A stretch of DNA of 64,000 bases from the NCBI RefSeq assembly GCF_029892605.1, contig NZ_JARXWF010000008.1:126001-190000 (forward strand). Reading direction: 5' to 3'. Of this stretch, positions 7,357 through 15,885 are shown in pieces. Position 1 is the first letter of the stretch. Each line of letters begins with the position of its first letter. The notes below the pieces were generated by a model. That model did not search any database and was not told where the DNA came from. It saw nothing but the letters and a program-made list of their open reading frames with translations. Origin of the DNA: Parabacteroides sp. PM6-13. Its GTDB lineage: Bacteria; Bacteroidota; Bacteroidia; Bacteroidales; Tannerellaceae. The position numbers and the translations under genes are program-made.

Positions 7357-9168
7357 ATGACACGACACCACCTTTTACTGAGTGGCCTTTTTATAATCAT
7401 TCTTGGCCATTTTTCCCTGCAAGCGCAGGAAATCAACCCCACCACATGGGCATCTTTCGTTGGATCCGCACAGAATAGAACTGTCTCAGACACCTTTCGG
7501 TTGCAATTGTTTACAGAGCATGTCGATAACAACTGGTCGTATGAAACGACTGGCGAGACCTCGATTTTTGATCCCAAGACGGTGGATATTATGGATGGAT
7601 CCGACGGGTTGTCCCTGAAATTGCTACCGGGAAGCACGTTACGGATGTCCGATATATCCTTTGGCACTTACCAGAATGTGGAGATCATTGCCATCTTTGC
7701 GTTCCGGAATGTGATGCGAGCGGAGAATTTATATCTTACCTCTAACAGGAAAGGGACCTCGATCAATCGGATTGCCTCCCTAACGCTCACTGATAATTCT
7801 TCGGTGTCGTTTAAAGGCATTAAACAAATGAACGGATCGCCGGAAAGCCATCGCTTACGGGTCAAGTCTGATCCCTGGAATATGTTGCTGGAGGTTGGTG
7901 AAGATCCAAATACTTCGATCGGCGGTTTCTATGCCATAGACAGCCTATATGCGGTGGGAGAGGTGAAAAGATATTCCCTCTTCACCGGCGAAGGGAGTTG
8001 GCATGAGGCAGAGAAATGGACGGATGACCCGGCGCTTCGCCGACGCCATGCGATGATCAACGGAGCGGTTACGGTGGATAACTACGCCACCTGCCGTAAC
8101 TTATACCTTGGTGACGGAAGCGTGTATGTGGAGGAAGAGCAGATGCTCTCCGTAGAGCGCATGATTTTTTGTGGATCGGAGTCGAGTTTCTCATCTGCCG
8201 GCGAGACTGCGATAAAAGACAAGGTATCGGTGTATTGGACATGCCCGGAAAAGAATAAATGGTATTTCATCTCTCTCCCATTTGATGTGTATGCGGAAGG
8301 GATTGATGCAGCCTTTACCTTAAAGGATGATTTACCCAATGACGGAGGTAATTTCTTCTACCTCTACAGCTATGACGGGGAAGCCCGTTCGCGCGGCGAG
8401 GTGACGGAGGAGGGCTATTGGCGCGTAGTCCCCGCTTCGTCGTTGACAAGCGGGCAACCTATTCTGCAAAAGAATAAGGGTTATCTGATCGCTCTGGATG
8501 AGAAGGCAGACAGGCAAACGCTCTGTTTCTCTTCTCTCCCGGGCGTGATCCCCTTGGACTTTGGGCAGAAGGGACACATCACCATCACGACAGCCCAGAA
8601 AGGAGAGCTGGTAGCGGAGGAAGACCATGGCTGGTATCTCTGCGGCAATCCATTCCCTTCTCCTCTTCCTTTGCGCAGTCTGGCATCCTCCTTCGGATCA
8701 GGGGCTTCGGTCTTTCTTTACGAAGAGGGCGACTATGTCGCTTACCCTATGAATAGCGATTATGCACTTCCTGCCTTCTCCGCCTTTTTTGTGAAAGCGG
8801 AGAGCGATAAGGAAATTCTGGTTACAGCACCCAACACTACTACTATATATAGGATGTTATCCACTTCGGAAGCTTTGTCGAAGGCAAAAGCTGAACCTAC
8901 GTTCTCGTCGCCGGTATCCACGACTTCTTCCCCCTTGACTCAAACGCAGTTTAGCTATGTGAATGCGAACAGACTCTTTTTAGAGCATTTACTCATGCCA
9001 GGTGTTGCATACATGGTGGATTTACGAGGACGGATTTGTTGGCAGAAGGAGGTTAAGCCCGGTACAACCGTGCTTAGCCTACCTTCTTCCTTACCGAAGG
9101 GATTTTACATTGTCTGTGTGAAAACGAGTCAGTATCAAGCACAACATAAATTCATTCTAAACGATTGA
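7357..9168 (+). CDS. Secreted protein of unknown function with a C-terminal sorting-domain-like tail
   Basis: The chosen ATG gives 603 residues, starting with a clear signal peptide (hydrophobic core L-L-L-S-G-L-F-I-I-I-L-G, cleavage after L-Q-A-Q). The body is rich in Ser, Gly and beta-prone segments, and I recognise no enzyme motif. The last 50 residues read like a secretion-tail domain: a strand, G-K-G-F-Y-I-V-C-V-K-T-like text, then a basic ending K-F-I-L-N-D. Such tails guide proteins through type IX secretion in related genera. The next gene but one on the other strand encodes a PorW/SprE-family lipoprotein, a type IX component elsewhere. The connection is suggestive only. Confidence 0.6.
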   Translation: MTRHHLLLSGLFIIILGHFSLQAQEINPTTWASFVGSAQNRTVSDTFRLQLFTEHVDNNWSYETTGETSIFDPKTVDIMDGSDGLSLKLLPGSTLRMSDISFGTYQNVEIIAIFAFRNVMRAENLYLTSNRKGTSINRIASLTLTDNSSVSFKGIKQMNGSPESHRLRVKSDPWNMLLEVGEDPNTSIGGFYAIDSLYAVGEVKRYSLFTGEGSWHEAEKWTDDPALRRRHAMINGAVTVDNYATCRNLYLGDGSVYVEEEQMLSVERMIFCGSESSFSSAGETAIKDKVSVYWTCPEKNKWYFISLPFDVYAEGIDAAFTLKDDLPNDGGNFFYLYSYDGEARSRGEVTEEGYWRVVPASSLTSGQPILQKNKGYLIALDEKADRQTLCFSSLPGVIPLDFGQKGHITITTAQKGELVAEEDHGWYLCGNPFPSPLPLRSLASSFGSGASVFLYEEGDYVAYPMNSDYALPAFSAFFVKAESDKEILVTAPNTTTIYRMLSTSEALSKAKAEPTFSSPVSTTSSPLTQTQFSYVNANRLFLEHLLMPGVAYMVDLRGRICWQKEVKPGTTVLSLPSSLPKGFYIVCVKTSQYQAQHKFILND

Positions 9169-9194
9169 CCTATACCGATAAACCGCTATCTTTG
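9165..9194 (+). promoter_or_regulatory. Promoter with -33 and -7 elements
   Basis: TTG at 9165-9167 and TATCTTTG at 9187-9194 are separated by 19 bases, a good match to the Bacteroidetes housekeeping promoter. It overlaps the stop codon of the upstream gene and drives the small membrane-protein gene at 9216. Confidence 0.65.
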
Positions 9195-9215
9195 TCGTTT
9201 ATCAATGGAAAGAAA

Positions 9216-9422
9216 ATGAAGAAAGTAAATATCACCAGTTTGGCCTTAGTGGCTTATCTGATCGTCATGGCTGTTATCGGATGGCCGGGTCGCCCCAATG
9301 CCCCGATGGATTATACGGAATACTTTTGTATGATCGGTCTCACATTGGTCATCATCGCTCTATTGCGCTTCCTGCAGATCAAACGAAAGAAGATGAGGGA
9401 TAAGTGGAAAGAAGAAAACTAA
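9216..9422 (+). CDS. Small membrane protein, two predicted helices
   Basis: This 68-residue protein starts at the ATG at 9216, because the in-frame start at 9165 lies inside the promoter. It has two hydrophobic segments (about residues 5-22 and 31-50), then a strongly basic tail (K-R-K-K-M-R-D-K-W-K). The tail is probably cytoplasmic. I do not recognise the family. A strong promoter and a terminator frame it as a single-gene transcript. Confidence 0.6.
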   Translation: MKKVNITSLALVAYLIVMAVIGWPGRPNAPMDYTEYFCMIGLTLVIIALLRFLQIKRKKMRDKWKEEN

Positions 9423-9428
9423 AAAAAT

Positions 9429-9464
9429 AAACCCCGGCAAATTATTTGTCGGGGTTTATTTTTA
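9429..9464. terminator. Bidirectional rho-independent terminator
   Basis: AAACCCCG-gcaaattatttgt-CGGGGTTT followed by ATTTTT, with A-runs on the other side, lies between two convergent genes and can stop transcription in both directions. Confidence 0.8.
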
Positions 9465-9474
9465 TGATGTAGGT

Positions 9475-12400
9475 CTATTTCCGTTGTTTGGCGCGTGCTC
9501 GTGCGGCGGCTTCTTTTTCTTTCTGGGCTTTGCGTGCGGCGGCTTCACGCTCTTTCAGGCGTTGGTTGGCCAGTTTTTCTTTTTCGCGTTGATCTTTCTC
9601 GCGTTGTTTCAGGCGGGCTTTGTTGTCTTTCTCCTTTTGCTTGCGGAGCTGCTCCTGTGCTTTCAGACGGGCTTTGCGATCTTTTTCGGCCTGTTTCAGT
9701 TTGGCTTTCCGATCGGCCTCCTGCTGTTTCTCCTGCTCAGCCTTTGCCTTCAGGAGAGCCTCCTCTTCCGCTTTTTGCTTGACCAGGAGCGCTTCGCGAT
9801 CGAGCCGTTCCTGCTCTTTCCGGGCAAGCTCTTCAGCCTCTTGGGCAGCTTTCTCTTCCGCTTCGCGGCGCCGGATCTCTTCAATCTCTTCCAGGGTGAG
9901 TTGTTTTTCTTCGGGAGCAGCTTGCAGGGCAGGCACTGAATCGGGTGTTACCTCTATCGCCGTGCTGTCGGCAGGCTGTATGTCGACCTCTTCTATTGGC
10001 TCTTCTGTCGGGATATTCTCTTCTTCCGCCGGGATAGCCTCTTCCTCTTCCGGAATCACCTCTTCCGGCACGATGGGTTCTTCCTCTTCTTTCGATATCT
10101 CTTCCGTGGCAACGGGCTCTTCTACGACCGCTTCCGGTTCATCGCGCAACAGCTCTCTCTCTGCCGCGGCTGCCGCCTCTTCTTCGGCCTCTTGCTCATC
10201 CGCATCCTGACGCAAGCGCCAGCGGGCTATCATGTCCGCCAACTCCTCCCCGTATGTCTCTTCAAAGAAGTCGACATATTCGTCCAAGGTCTTGCCACGC
10301 ATCAGGGTCTCATAATTATCTTCGGAGATCGGGAAGATAGAAACATCCCGGTTGAGCGCCTGAGCATACCCGCCTTCGCCATGAATCATCTTATAGTATT
10401 GCACAATCTCGTCGAAATGATAGAAACCGGTTATCATCAACATCGTCACCGGCCCGGCCTCTTCAAACGAGAGATCGACCTCTTTCACCAGGAAATGAGC
10501 AAAGTTATAGGCCGCCACAGCAAACAACAACTGATTGCGATCGATGCTGCCTGTCGGGAAGATAAGCATCATACGGTGGGGCGCCTGCCGTTCATCCTTG
10601 AAGACACGGGCAGAGTCGGCTGCCGACAGATCCTCGTCGCCGAAGCGTAGGTTCCAGGTCATGCTGCGAATGCTGCCCTGTACCAGCGTACGGCCACGTA
10701 ATACACCTTTCAGCATCTCACCCGCCAGTTCGCTTACGTCTGCGTTCGGGTATTTTTCCAATAAGGCACGTAATGCCTCTTTGAAGCCTTCCACATCCGC
10801 CGTTTCTACGTAGCTCAACGCGTCCAGAAACATAAACTTAGGCATAAGCTTTGCCAACGGATACTTTTCGCTTACCAGTTGATAGTTACCACGTACCGCA
10901 GGCACGTTTCCAGCCAGGTAGGCATCGTAGGTAGCTTGATAGATCGAGTCCTGCACCACATCCATCATGCGGATATTGTATTCATAATCCGGATCGGCCA
11001 CCGCAATGGCATAATCGCTTTCCGGGAACTCCCGGATGATCAATTGCTTATATCTCTCTTCGAGCTCTTTATCTCCGATGCGGATAGCCATCAGGAATAT
11101 CTGGTAATAGCCTTCCAGTCGGTTCTGATGTTCCGGGAAACGGCGTTCCAGGTCTTCAAAAGCATGGATCGAGAGCGGGAAGTCTTCCAATTTGTCTTTG
11201 TAGATCATCGCCATATGGAAGAGTCCGTCTTCGATGATCAGGTCGGAGGCGGCGATATCCTCTTCCGTCAGCGGGAGTTGTTGTATGTAATATTCCCGCG
11301 TTTTGGGGTCGTCGGAAAGCTCTACGGCTGCGGCCGTTTCGTCTCCCTCCATCACGTTTCCTTCCTCATCGGTGAGCGGCGTTTCGGTTTGAGCCGCTCC
11401 ATCCGCCAGGCTCTCTTGCGGATCGTCGAAGGTGGTCATCTTTTTGTTGGATCGCCGCCAGTTGTCTTCCAGCGTACGGCGTCCCCAACGTCGTTGGAAC
11501 TGTGTTTTCCCTTGGGCGACGGTTTGCGGATTATAGAAATAGAAACCACCGGCGCCACCGGCTGTCGGCACTGCGATGCCCGATCCTTCCATCTCCGGGC
11601 GGTCAATACCCGTTCCCTGTGCCTGTTGCTCTGCCAGATAGGCTTCGCGGTCGGCCTCTTTTTTCGCCTCTTCTTCCTCTTTGATCACCTGTTCGATGAT
11701 CTTATCGATCACCGCCAGGCGCTCCTCTTCCGGCATGCGGGCAAGCGTTTGCAGGCTATCCTGCAAATGCACCGCTTCGGCATGGATCACCAATTCATCC
11801 AATACAGACGACAGATGCGCCACCCGCTTATAGTCTTTATACTCTTTCTGGATGCCTGCCAGGGCGCCGCTGAGGTGCGGTTGCGCCTTGATATAATCGC
11901 CCATCTGGAAATAGAGATCCCCGACGCGTATCTGGGCAATGGCTTTGTCCATGCCGTTCAGCGTACTCTTCTCGACCGCCTTCTCGTAGTTGGCGATGGC
12001 GTTCACCGTATCTTCCCGGCTGATGTAGATATTTCCGATCGCGTAATAGACCTGATCCAGAAAATCCTGGTTTTTGTCCTGCTTACCCATCCGTTCGAGC
12101 ATGCGTATCATCTTCAGGTAATTGCCTCCGGTAAACACCTCCGTCTGGCGAATGCGGGCGGCAAACTCCAATTCGTATGGGGGATTGGCTTTAGGCACCT
12201 GCCGAAACATATCGTACGCCATCGAGGGCATCTCCAGGTCGGTATAGATCTGCCCCAACAGATATTTCATGCGGGTGCGTTGCAGTTTGTTTTTCTCCGC
12301 TTTGATCGCTGTCCGCAGATAGGGCACTGCCTCTTCGAAACGCCCCTCTTTGATCAGGTAATCAGCCATGACTGCCTCGTATTGTTTCCGGTTCTTCTTG

Positions 12401-13008
12401 GGGATACCGTTGGTATTCAGTTTGGAAAGGATATCTTCCGCTTCAAAATACCAGGCCATCTCCGAATAGGCACGCGCCTGCCATATCTTGGCTTCGGCCA
12501 CCACCTCCGGATCGTCGGCATAATGGCGCGAGATATACGAGAAGGTAGCTGCTGCCTGCAGAAAGTCAGCATTATAGAATTGTCCCTGCCCGAGCATCAG
12601 CCAGCTGTGTTTCAGGAAAGGATTGTATTCTTCTTTATCCTGCAACGCCACCTGCTTGGGATCATTGCGCCAGCCGGGCTTACGTGCCGGCTTGGTACGG
12701 ATAGAGTGGAGTTTGATGGCTTTGTTGCTTTTTTCGATTGCCCGGTCGAAAGGACCGCCGGTATTGGCTTTGTCTTTGGGTTGCGCGCTGATGGGATACA
12801 TATGGATCCTGTCCGTATAGTTCTCCTTGTAGTTGCGCTGCATATTGTTCAAGCTCTCGTCAAACGAGACCTTGCCGTTATAGTAGATATTATAACGGGT
12901 CGTAAAGGAATGGTAAAAGCGGGTCGCCCTGGTGTTCTTCTTTGTGCTGCAAGAGAGGAGTAGGAGGACCGCCAGAAAAGAAATGATATGATAAAAGCTC
13001 TTTTTCAA
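9475..13008 (-). CDS. porW: PorW/SprE-family TPR lipoprotein with a long charged C-terminal tail
   Basis: The 1177-residue protein has a lipoprotein signal ending L-L-S-C and directly after it the family hallmark C-S-T-K-K-N-T-x-x-T-R-F-Y-H-x-F-T-T-R-Y-N. TPR-like helices fill about residues 120-480 and 570-800. Residues about 955-1040 are Glu/Pro-rich and acidic, and 1045-1177 form a basic-acidic coiled coil rich in K, E, R, A and Q. PorW/SprE are periplasm-facing lipoproteins of the type IX secretion or gliding machinery in Porphyromonas and Flavobacterium. No other such component is visible here. The start would be TTG at 13006-13008; an ATG five bases upstream is out of frame (ATG AAT TGA). 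It follows znuB by 21 bases. Confidence 0.8.
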   Translation of the reverse strand: MKKSFYHIISFLAVLLLLSCSTKKNTRATRFYHSFTTRYNIYYNGKVSFDESLNNMQRNYKENYTDRIHMYPISAQPKDKANTGGPFDRAIEKSNKAIKLHSIRTKPARKPGWRNDPKQVALQDKEEYNPFLKHSWLMLGQGQFYNADFLQAAATFSYISRHYADDPEVVAEAKIWQARAYSEMAWYFEAEDILSKLNTNGIPKKNRKQYEAVMADYLIKEGRFEEAVPYLRTAIKAEKNKLQRTRMKYLLGQIYTDLEMPSMAYDMFRQVPKANPPYELEFAARIRQTEVFTGGNYLKMIRMLERMGKQDKNQDFLDQVYYAIGNIYISREDTVNAIANYEKAVEKSTLNGMDKAIAQIRVGDLYFQMGDYIKAQPHLSGALAGIQKEYKDYKRVAHLSSVLDELVIHAEAVHLQDSLQTLARMPEEERLAVIDKIIEQVIKEEEEAKKEADREAYLAEQQAQGTGIDRPEMEGSGIAVPTAGGAGGFYFYNPQTVAQGKTQFQRRWGRRTLEDNWRRSNKKMTTFDDPQESLADGAAQTETPLTDEEGNVMEGDETAAAVELSDDPKTREYYIQQLPLTEEDIAASDLIIEDGLFHMAMIYKDKLEDFPLSIHAFEDLERRFPEHQNRLEGYYQIFLMAIRIGDKELEERYKQLIIREFPESDYAIAVADPDYEYNIRMMDVVQDSIYQATYDAYLAGNVPAVRGNYQLVSEKYPLAKLMPKFMFLDALSYVETADVEGFKEALRALLEKYPNADVSELAGEMLKGVLRGRTLVQGSIRSMTWNLRFGDEDLSAADSARVFKDERQAPHRMMLIFPTGSIDRNQLLFAVAAYNFAHFLVKEVDLSFEEAGPVTMLMITGFYHFDEIVQYYKMIHGEGGYAQALNRDVSIFPISEDNYETLMRGKTLDEYVDFFEETYGEELADMIARWRLRQDADEQEAEEEAAAAAERELLRDEPEAVVEEPVATEEISKEEEEPIVPEEVIPEEEEAIPAEEENIPTEEPIEEVDIQPADSTAIEVTPDSVPALQAAPEEKQLTLEEIEEIRRREAEEKAAQEAEELARKEQERLDREALLVKQKAEEEALLKAKAEQEKQQEADRKAKLKQAEKDRKARLKAQEQLRKQKEKDNKARLKQREKDQREKEKLANQRLKEREAAARKAQKEKEAAARARAKQRK

Positions 13009-13029
13009 TTCATTATAATGACTAATTGC

Positions 13030-13833
13030 TTAACGCCGAATCAGCGCTTTTATTGCTTTTGCCGCCAAAAAGAAAAGCACCAAAACCAGGATAATAAACG
13101 CTCCGGAAGGCACATTGAAGAAATAGGAGAGGAATAGCCCGGTGACACAAGCCAGAAAGCCAATCGCAATGCTTCCCCAGATGATCTTTTTGAAATCGGA
13201 GGTAAAGATATTCATGCAGATCTGCGGGAGTGTCAGCATGCTCATCAACAGCATAATGCCTACCAACCGGATCGAAAAGACAATCGTTACCGCAATGAAG
13301 AACATCATCACATATTCGACGAGCCGCACGGGAAGCCCCTGAGTCACGGCAAAGTCGCGATCGAACGCCACGTACACGATCTCCCGCAGGAAGAGGCTGA
13401 ACAGTCCGATCAACAGCAATGCCAACAGCCCCATCCAGATGAGGTCGGAGGTGGTGATAGTCAATATATTCCCAAAGAGGAATGCCGACAAGTTAGGCGT
13501 ATAGCCCGGTGTGAGGAAGATAAAGATAACCCCCAGCGCCATGCCCAGCGACCACACGCCGGCAATGGCCGAGTCTTCGCGTATGTTCTGTGTTTTGCTG
13601 GCCCACTCCACCCCGAAGGCCGATAAGACCGAAAACAACAACGCCATCCATATCGGGTTGGTGCCCAGATAGAACCCCAGCCCCAGTCCGCCGAATGAAG
13701 CATGTGTGATGCCTCCGCTGATAAACACCAATCGACGAGCCACCACGTACGTGCCGACCATACCGCAGGCAATGGCCGTCAGTATGCTGCCAATCAAGGC
13801 ATGTTGGAAAAAGGCGTATTCTAAGATATTCAT
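13030..13833 (-). CDS. ZnuB-type metal ABC transporter permease
   Basis: This 267-residue membrane protein has about eight hydrophobic segments and the ABC-3 family text V-A-R-R-L-V-F-I-S-G-G-I-T-H-A-S-F-G-G near residue 32. The family forms the membrane channel of zinc, manganese or iron uptake systems and normally works with a solute-binding protein (ZnuA) and an ATPase (ZnuC). Neither is in this window, so the partners must be encoded elsewhere. It lies between a Cys-containing membrane protein and the PorW gene in what looks like one transcript. Confidence 0.9.
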   Translation of the reverse strand: MNILEYAFFQHALIGSILTAIACGMVGTYVVARRLVFISGGITHASFGGLGLGFYLGTNPIWMALLFSVLSAFGVEWASKTQNIREDSAIAGVWSLGMALGVIFIFLTPGYTPNLSAFLFGNILTITTSDLIWMGLLALLLIGLFSLFLREIVYVAFDRDFAVTQGLPVRLVEYVMMFFIAVTIVFSIRLVGIMLLMSMLTLPQICMNIFTSDFKKIIWGSIAIGFLACVTGLFLSYFFNVPSGAFIILVLVLFFLAAKAIKALIRR

Positions 13834-13841
13834 CTCTTTAA

Positions 13842-13912
13842 ATTATGAATGAGGAATGAAGAATCGAAGATCGCTTCGCCCCCAATTCTTCATTCTTTAT
13901 TCTTCATTAATT
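13842..13912. repeat. AT-rich hairpin-forming intergenic repeat
   Basis: The stretch contains AATTATGAATGAGGAATGAAGAAT and, after a short spacer, ATTCTTCATTCTTTATTCTTCATT, which can pair as a weak stem. It belongs to the same kind of ATGAAT/ATTCAT repetitive sequence that occurs at 21857-21930 and 24285-24366, and it separates two genes of the same operon. Confidence 0.5.
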
Positions 13913-14323
13913 TCTTCTTTCCCCCAAAATGAGGAACGCCTCCGCTTTCAGGGCATCGGGCAGTTCCAGGCCACGGAGTTGCAGGCTTCGGATCCATCCG
14001 GCCACCTCTGTTTCCTGGAGGGTCATCAAGACCTCACGAAACTCTTCGACCGCCTCCTCTTCGTAGGCCTCTGCTGCTACACCCCGGAAACGATCCAGGT
14101 CCTCGTCTTCAAAATATTCAATCTCTTTGCTCACGGCAGCCAATAAACTATCCCGTTCACACAATTCATGTTGCCCGCAACACTCCTCCGGAATCTCCTG
14201 TGCCTCCGGAATAGTATCAATCTCTCCCCGCTCCAGCATCTGCTGAAACTTCCGGTTGCGGAAAAAGCCTAATACAGCTGCCACAACACCCAATACGATT
14301 AATCCAAGTAGTAAATAAAACAC
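13907..14323 (-). CDS. Membrane-anchored conserved protein with a CC-x5-C motif
   Basis: The 138-residue protein has one N-terminal transmembrane helix (about 3-21) and an acidic cytoplasmic domain. Cysteines occur as P-E-E-C-C-G-Q-H-E-L-C (Cys48, 49, 55), which could hold a metal or an iron-sulfur centre. The rest contains D-R-F-R-G and E-V-A-G-W-I-R-S-L-Q-L-R-G, regular helical text. The start is GTG. I know similar proteins beside ZnuB-type permeases in other Bacteroidales, often labelled without real basis. It ends about 70 bases before the permease gene. A role in metal handling is inferred from the neighbour and the motif. Confidence 0.6.
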   Translation of the reverse strand: MFYLLLGLIVLGVVAAVLGFFRNRKFQQMLERGEIDTIPEAQEIPEECCGQHELCERDSLLAAVSKEIEYFEDEDLDRFRGVAAEAYEEEAVEEFREVLMTLQETEVAGWIRSLQLRGLELPDALKAEAFLILGERRN

Positions 14324-14348
14324 CGGTTCTCTATATAAATGATTATTC

Positions 14349-15854
14349 TTATTTCACCAATTTGTCTTGCTCTAAAAGCAAATCTATCTTTTCACGTAAC
14401 ATCTTACTCGGACGCACATGCGTACCATAGTCTACAATAACACCTTTTCTGTTTACCAAAATACCGTAAGGAAAACTCATAGGGGAAAAGGTCGTTGCCA
14501 AAAATTGGTATTCATCGTCAGTAGCAAAATGAATACGTGAGTCATGAATACCTTTTTCCCAATATATCGCACGAGTGGCGCTATTATCAGGCGTTATGCA
14601 AATGAAAGAAACATTCAAATCCTCGTCACCGTAGTCTTCCATGAGTTTTACAAGTTCTCCCAAAACAACTTTACACGGAGCACACCATGATGCGCTAATG
14701 TTAATGATTTGCACTTTCCCATGATTGGGAGCAATGGTTTGATCAAGCAGATTTTTGTAATCTAATGACATGGTATTTGTGAAATCTTTCGGACGCCCAA
14801 GCAAATAGGAGGAAATATCTTCGGGATTTTCCATTTTTATGCGAGTCATCCGGTATTCCTGCATCAATCGATCGAGCAGATAGTCATTGTCAACATGTAC
14901 GCTATATTTCTCAAAACCATCCAAATCTTTTTGTACAAGAGAATATGCTGCCAGTACCGTAAACATGAAATCTTTAATAACATCTGTTTTTGCAGTCTTT
15001 TTAACTAAATCCACGAAATCAGCATCCGTCTCTGGCGCTGCAATGTATCCTGTAGCCGATAAAAGCGCCACAATAAAATGGAAATGTGTATTGGCATAAA
15101 GATCGGAATGAAAGTATGTAACGGCGACATCGTTCAGCTCATTCATTAAGGCCTCTTCACTCATTGTTTCCTTGCCATAAACAATCTGCCGCCGCGACCA
15201 TGAGCCAAAAAGACTTCGGTAATAGTCCAGTTCAATCATGGCTTCCGTTAGCGAAACAACCTCATCACACACACTGTTTTCCTGTAAAAATGCTTGCCGC
15301 CTGTCGCGATAAAGACGTCGTTCTTCATCCAGTTTTTCCCTGATTTCAGACCAGGAACAGTTTATTTCACAATCGGTTCCCACTCCGCGATAATTATAAT
15401 GGGCATTGCGGTAGGCAGTAGCATCGAAATACTTGAAAAAATCACGATTTACTTCAGCCGATTTACCTCCTGATAAGCGAACATCCAGCAAATTATTGAA
15501 ATCGATCTCTACATGTAAACTATCCCCTGGGATCAGCCACAAAAAATCAAGATAAGGCGGCATACTCAGGTCTTGAGGACGGGCTAAATCAATCTCAAAG
15601 GAAAAAGTACCATCATCGTTGATTGGCGCTTTGATTTGAAAAATCCTGGCTTCACCCGAAACTTGGGAAACGTCAATAGTTATATCCTTCGTATCAGGAT
15701 ACACATGCCTGTTCTGTATGTTTCCCGTGATGATGGTGGATTTATTAGACAAACCCTCCACAGACAAATGAGTAGTATCATTACTCTCGCTTTTGCATTG
15801 AAGTAATAATAAACTGAATAAAACAACCACCGATTTAATTCCTAATTCTCTCAT
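14349..15854 (-). CDS. TlpA-like thioredoxin-domain lipoprotein
   Basis: This 501-residue lipoprotein (lipobox ending L-L-Q-C, Cys20) has a beta-rich N-terminal part of about 130 residues like the DUF4369 domain, a helical middle, and a C-terminal thioredoxin-fold domain from about 365. The active site is S-W-C-A-P-C, and the cis-Pro region reads S-M-S-F-P-Y-G. Such proteins reduce or resolve disulfides in the periplasm; in Bacteroidetes they often respond to redox stress. It lies 31 bases behind aroA and 25 bases before the next gene, so probably within one transcript. Confidence 0.85.
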   Translation of the reverse strand: MRELGIKSVVVLFSLLLLQCKSESNDTTHLSVEGLSNKSTIITGNIQNRHVYPDTKDITIDVSQVSGEARIFQIKAPINDDGTFSFEIDLARPQDLSMPPYLDFLWLIPGDSLHVEIDFNNLLDVRLSGGKSAEVNRDFFKYFDATAYRNAHYNYRGVGTDCEINCSWSEIREKLDEERRLYRDRRQAFLQENSVCDEVVSLTEAMIELDYYRSLFGSWSRRQIVYGKETMSEEALMNELNDVAVTYFHSDLYANTHFHFIVALLSATGYIAAPETDADFVDLVKKTAKTDVIKDFMFTVLAAYSLVQKDLDGFEKYSVHVDNDYLLDRLMQEYRMTRIKMENPEDISSYLLGRPKDFTNTMSLDYKNLLDQTIAPNHGKVQIINISASWCAPCKVVLGELVKLMEDYGDEDLNVSFICITPDNSATRAIYWEKGIHDSRIHFATDDEYQFLATTFSPMSFPYGILVNRKGVIVDYGTHVRPSKMLREKIDLLLEQDKLVK

Positions 15855-15885
15855 TTCTATTATTCTATGGATTCAAGAGTTTTTT

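Noticed and set aside
10879-12963. A 694-codon open frame on the plus strand, antisense to the PorW/SprE-family gene
   Set aside because: It mirrors the codon pattern of the real gene, has no family motif, and its translation lacks normal protein composition.
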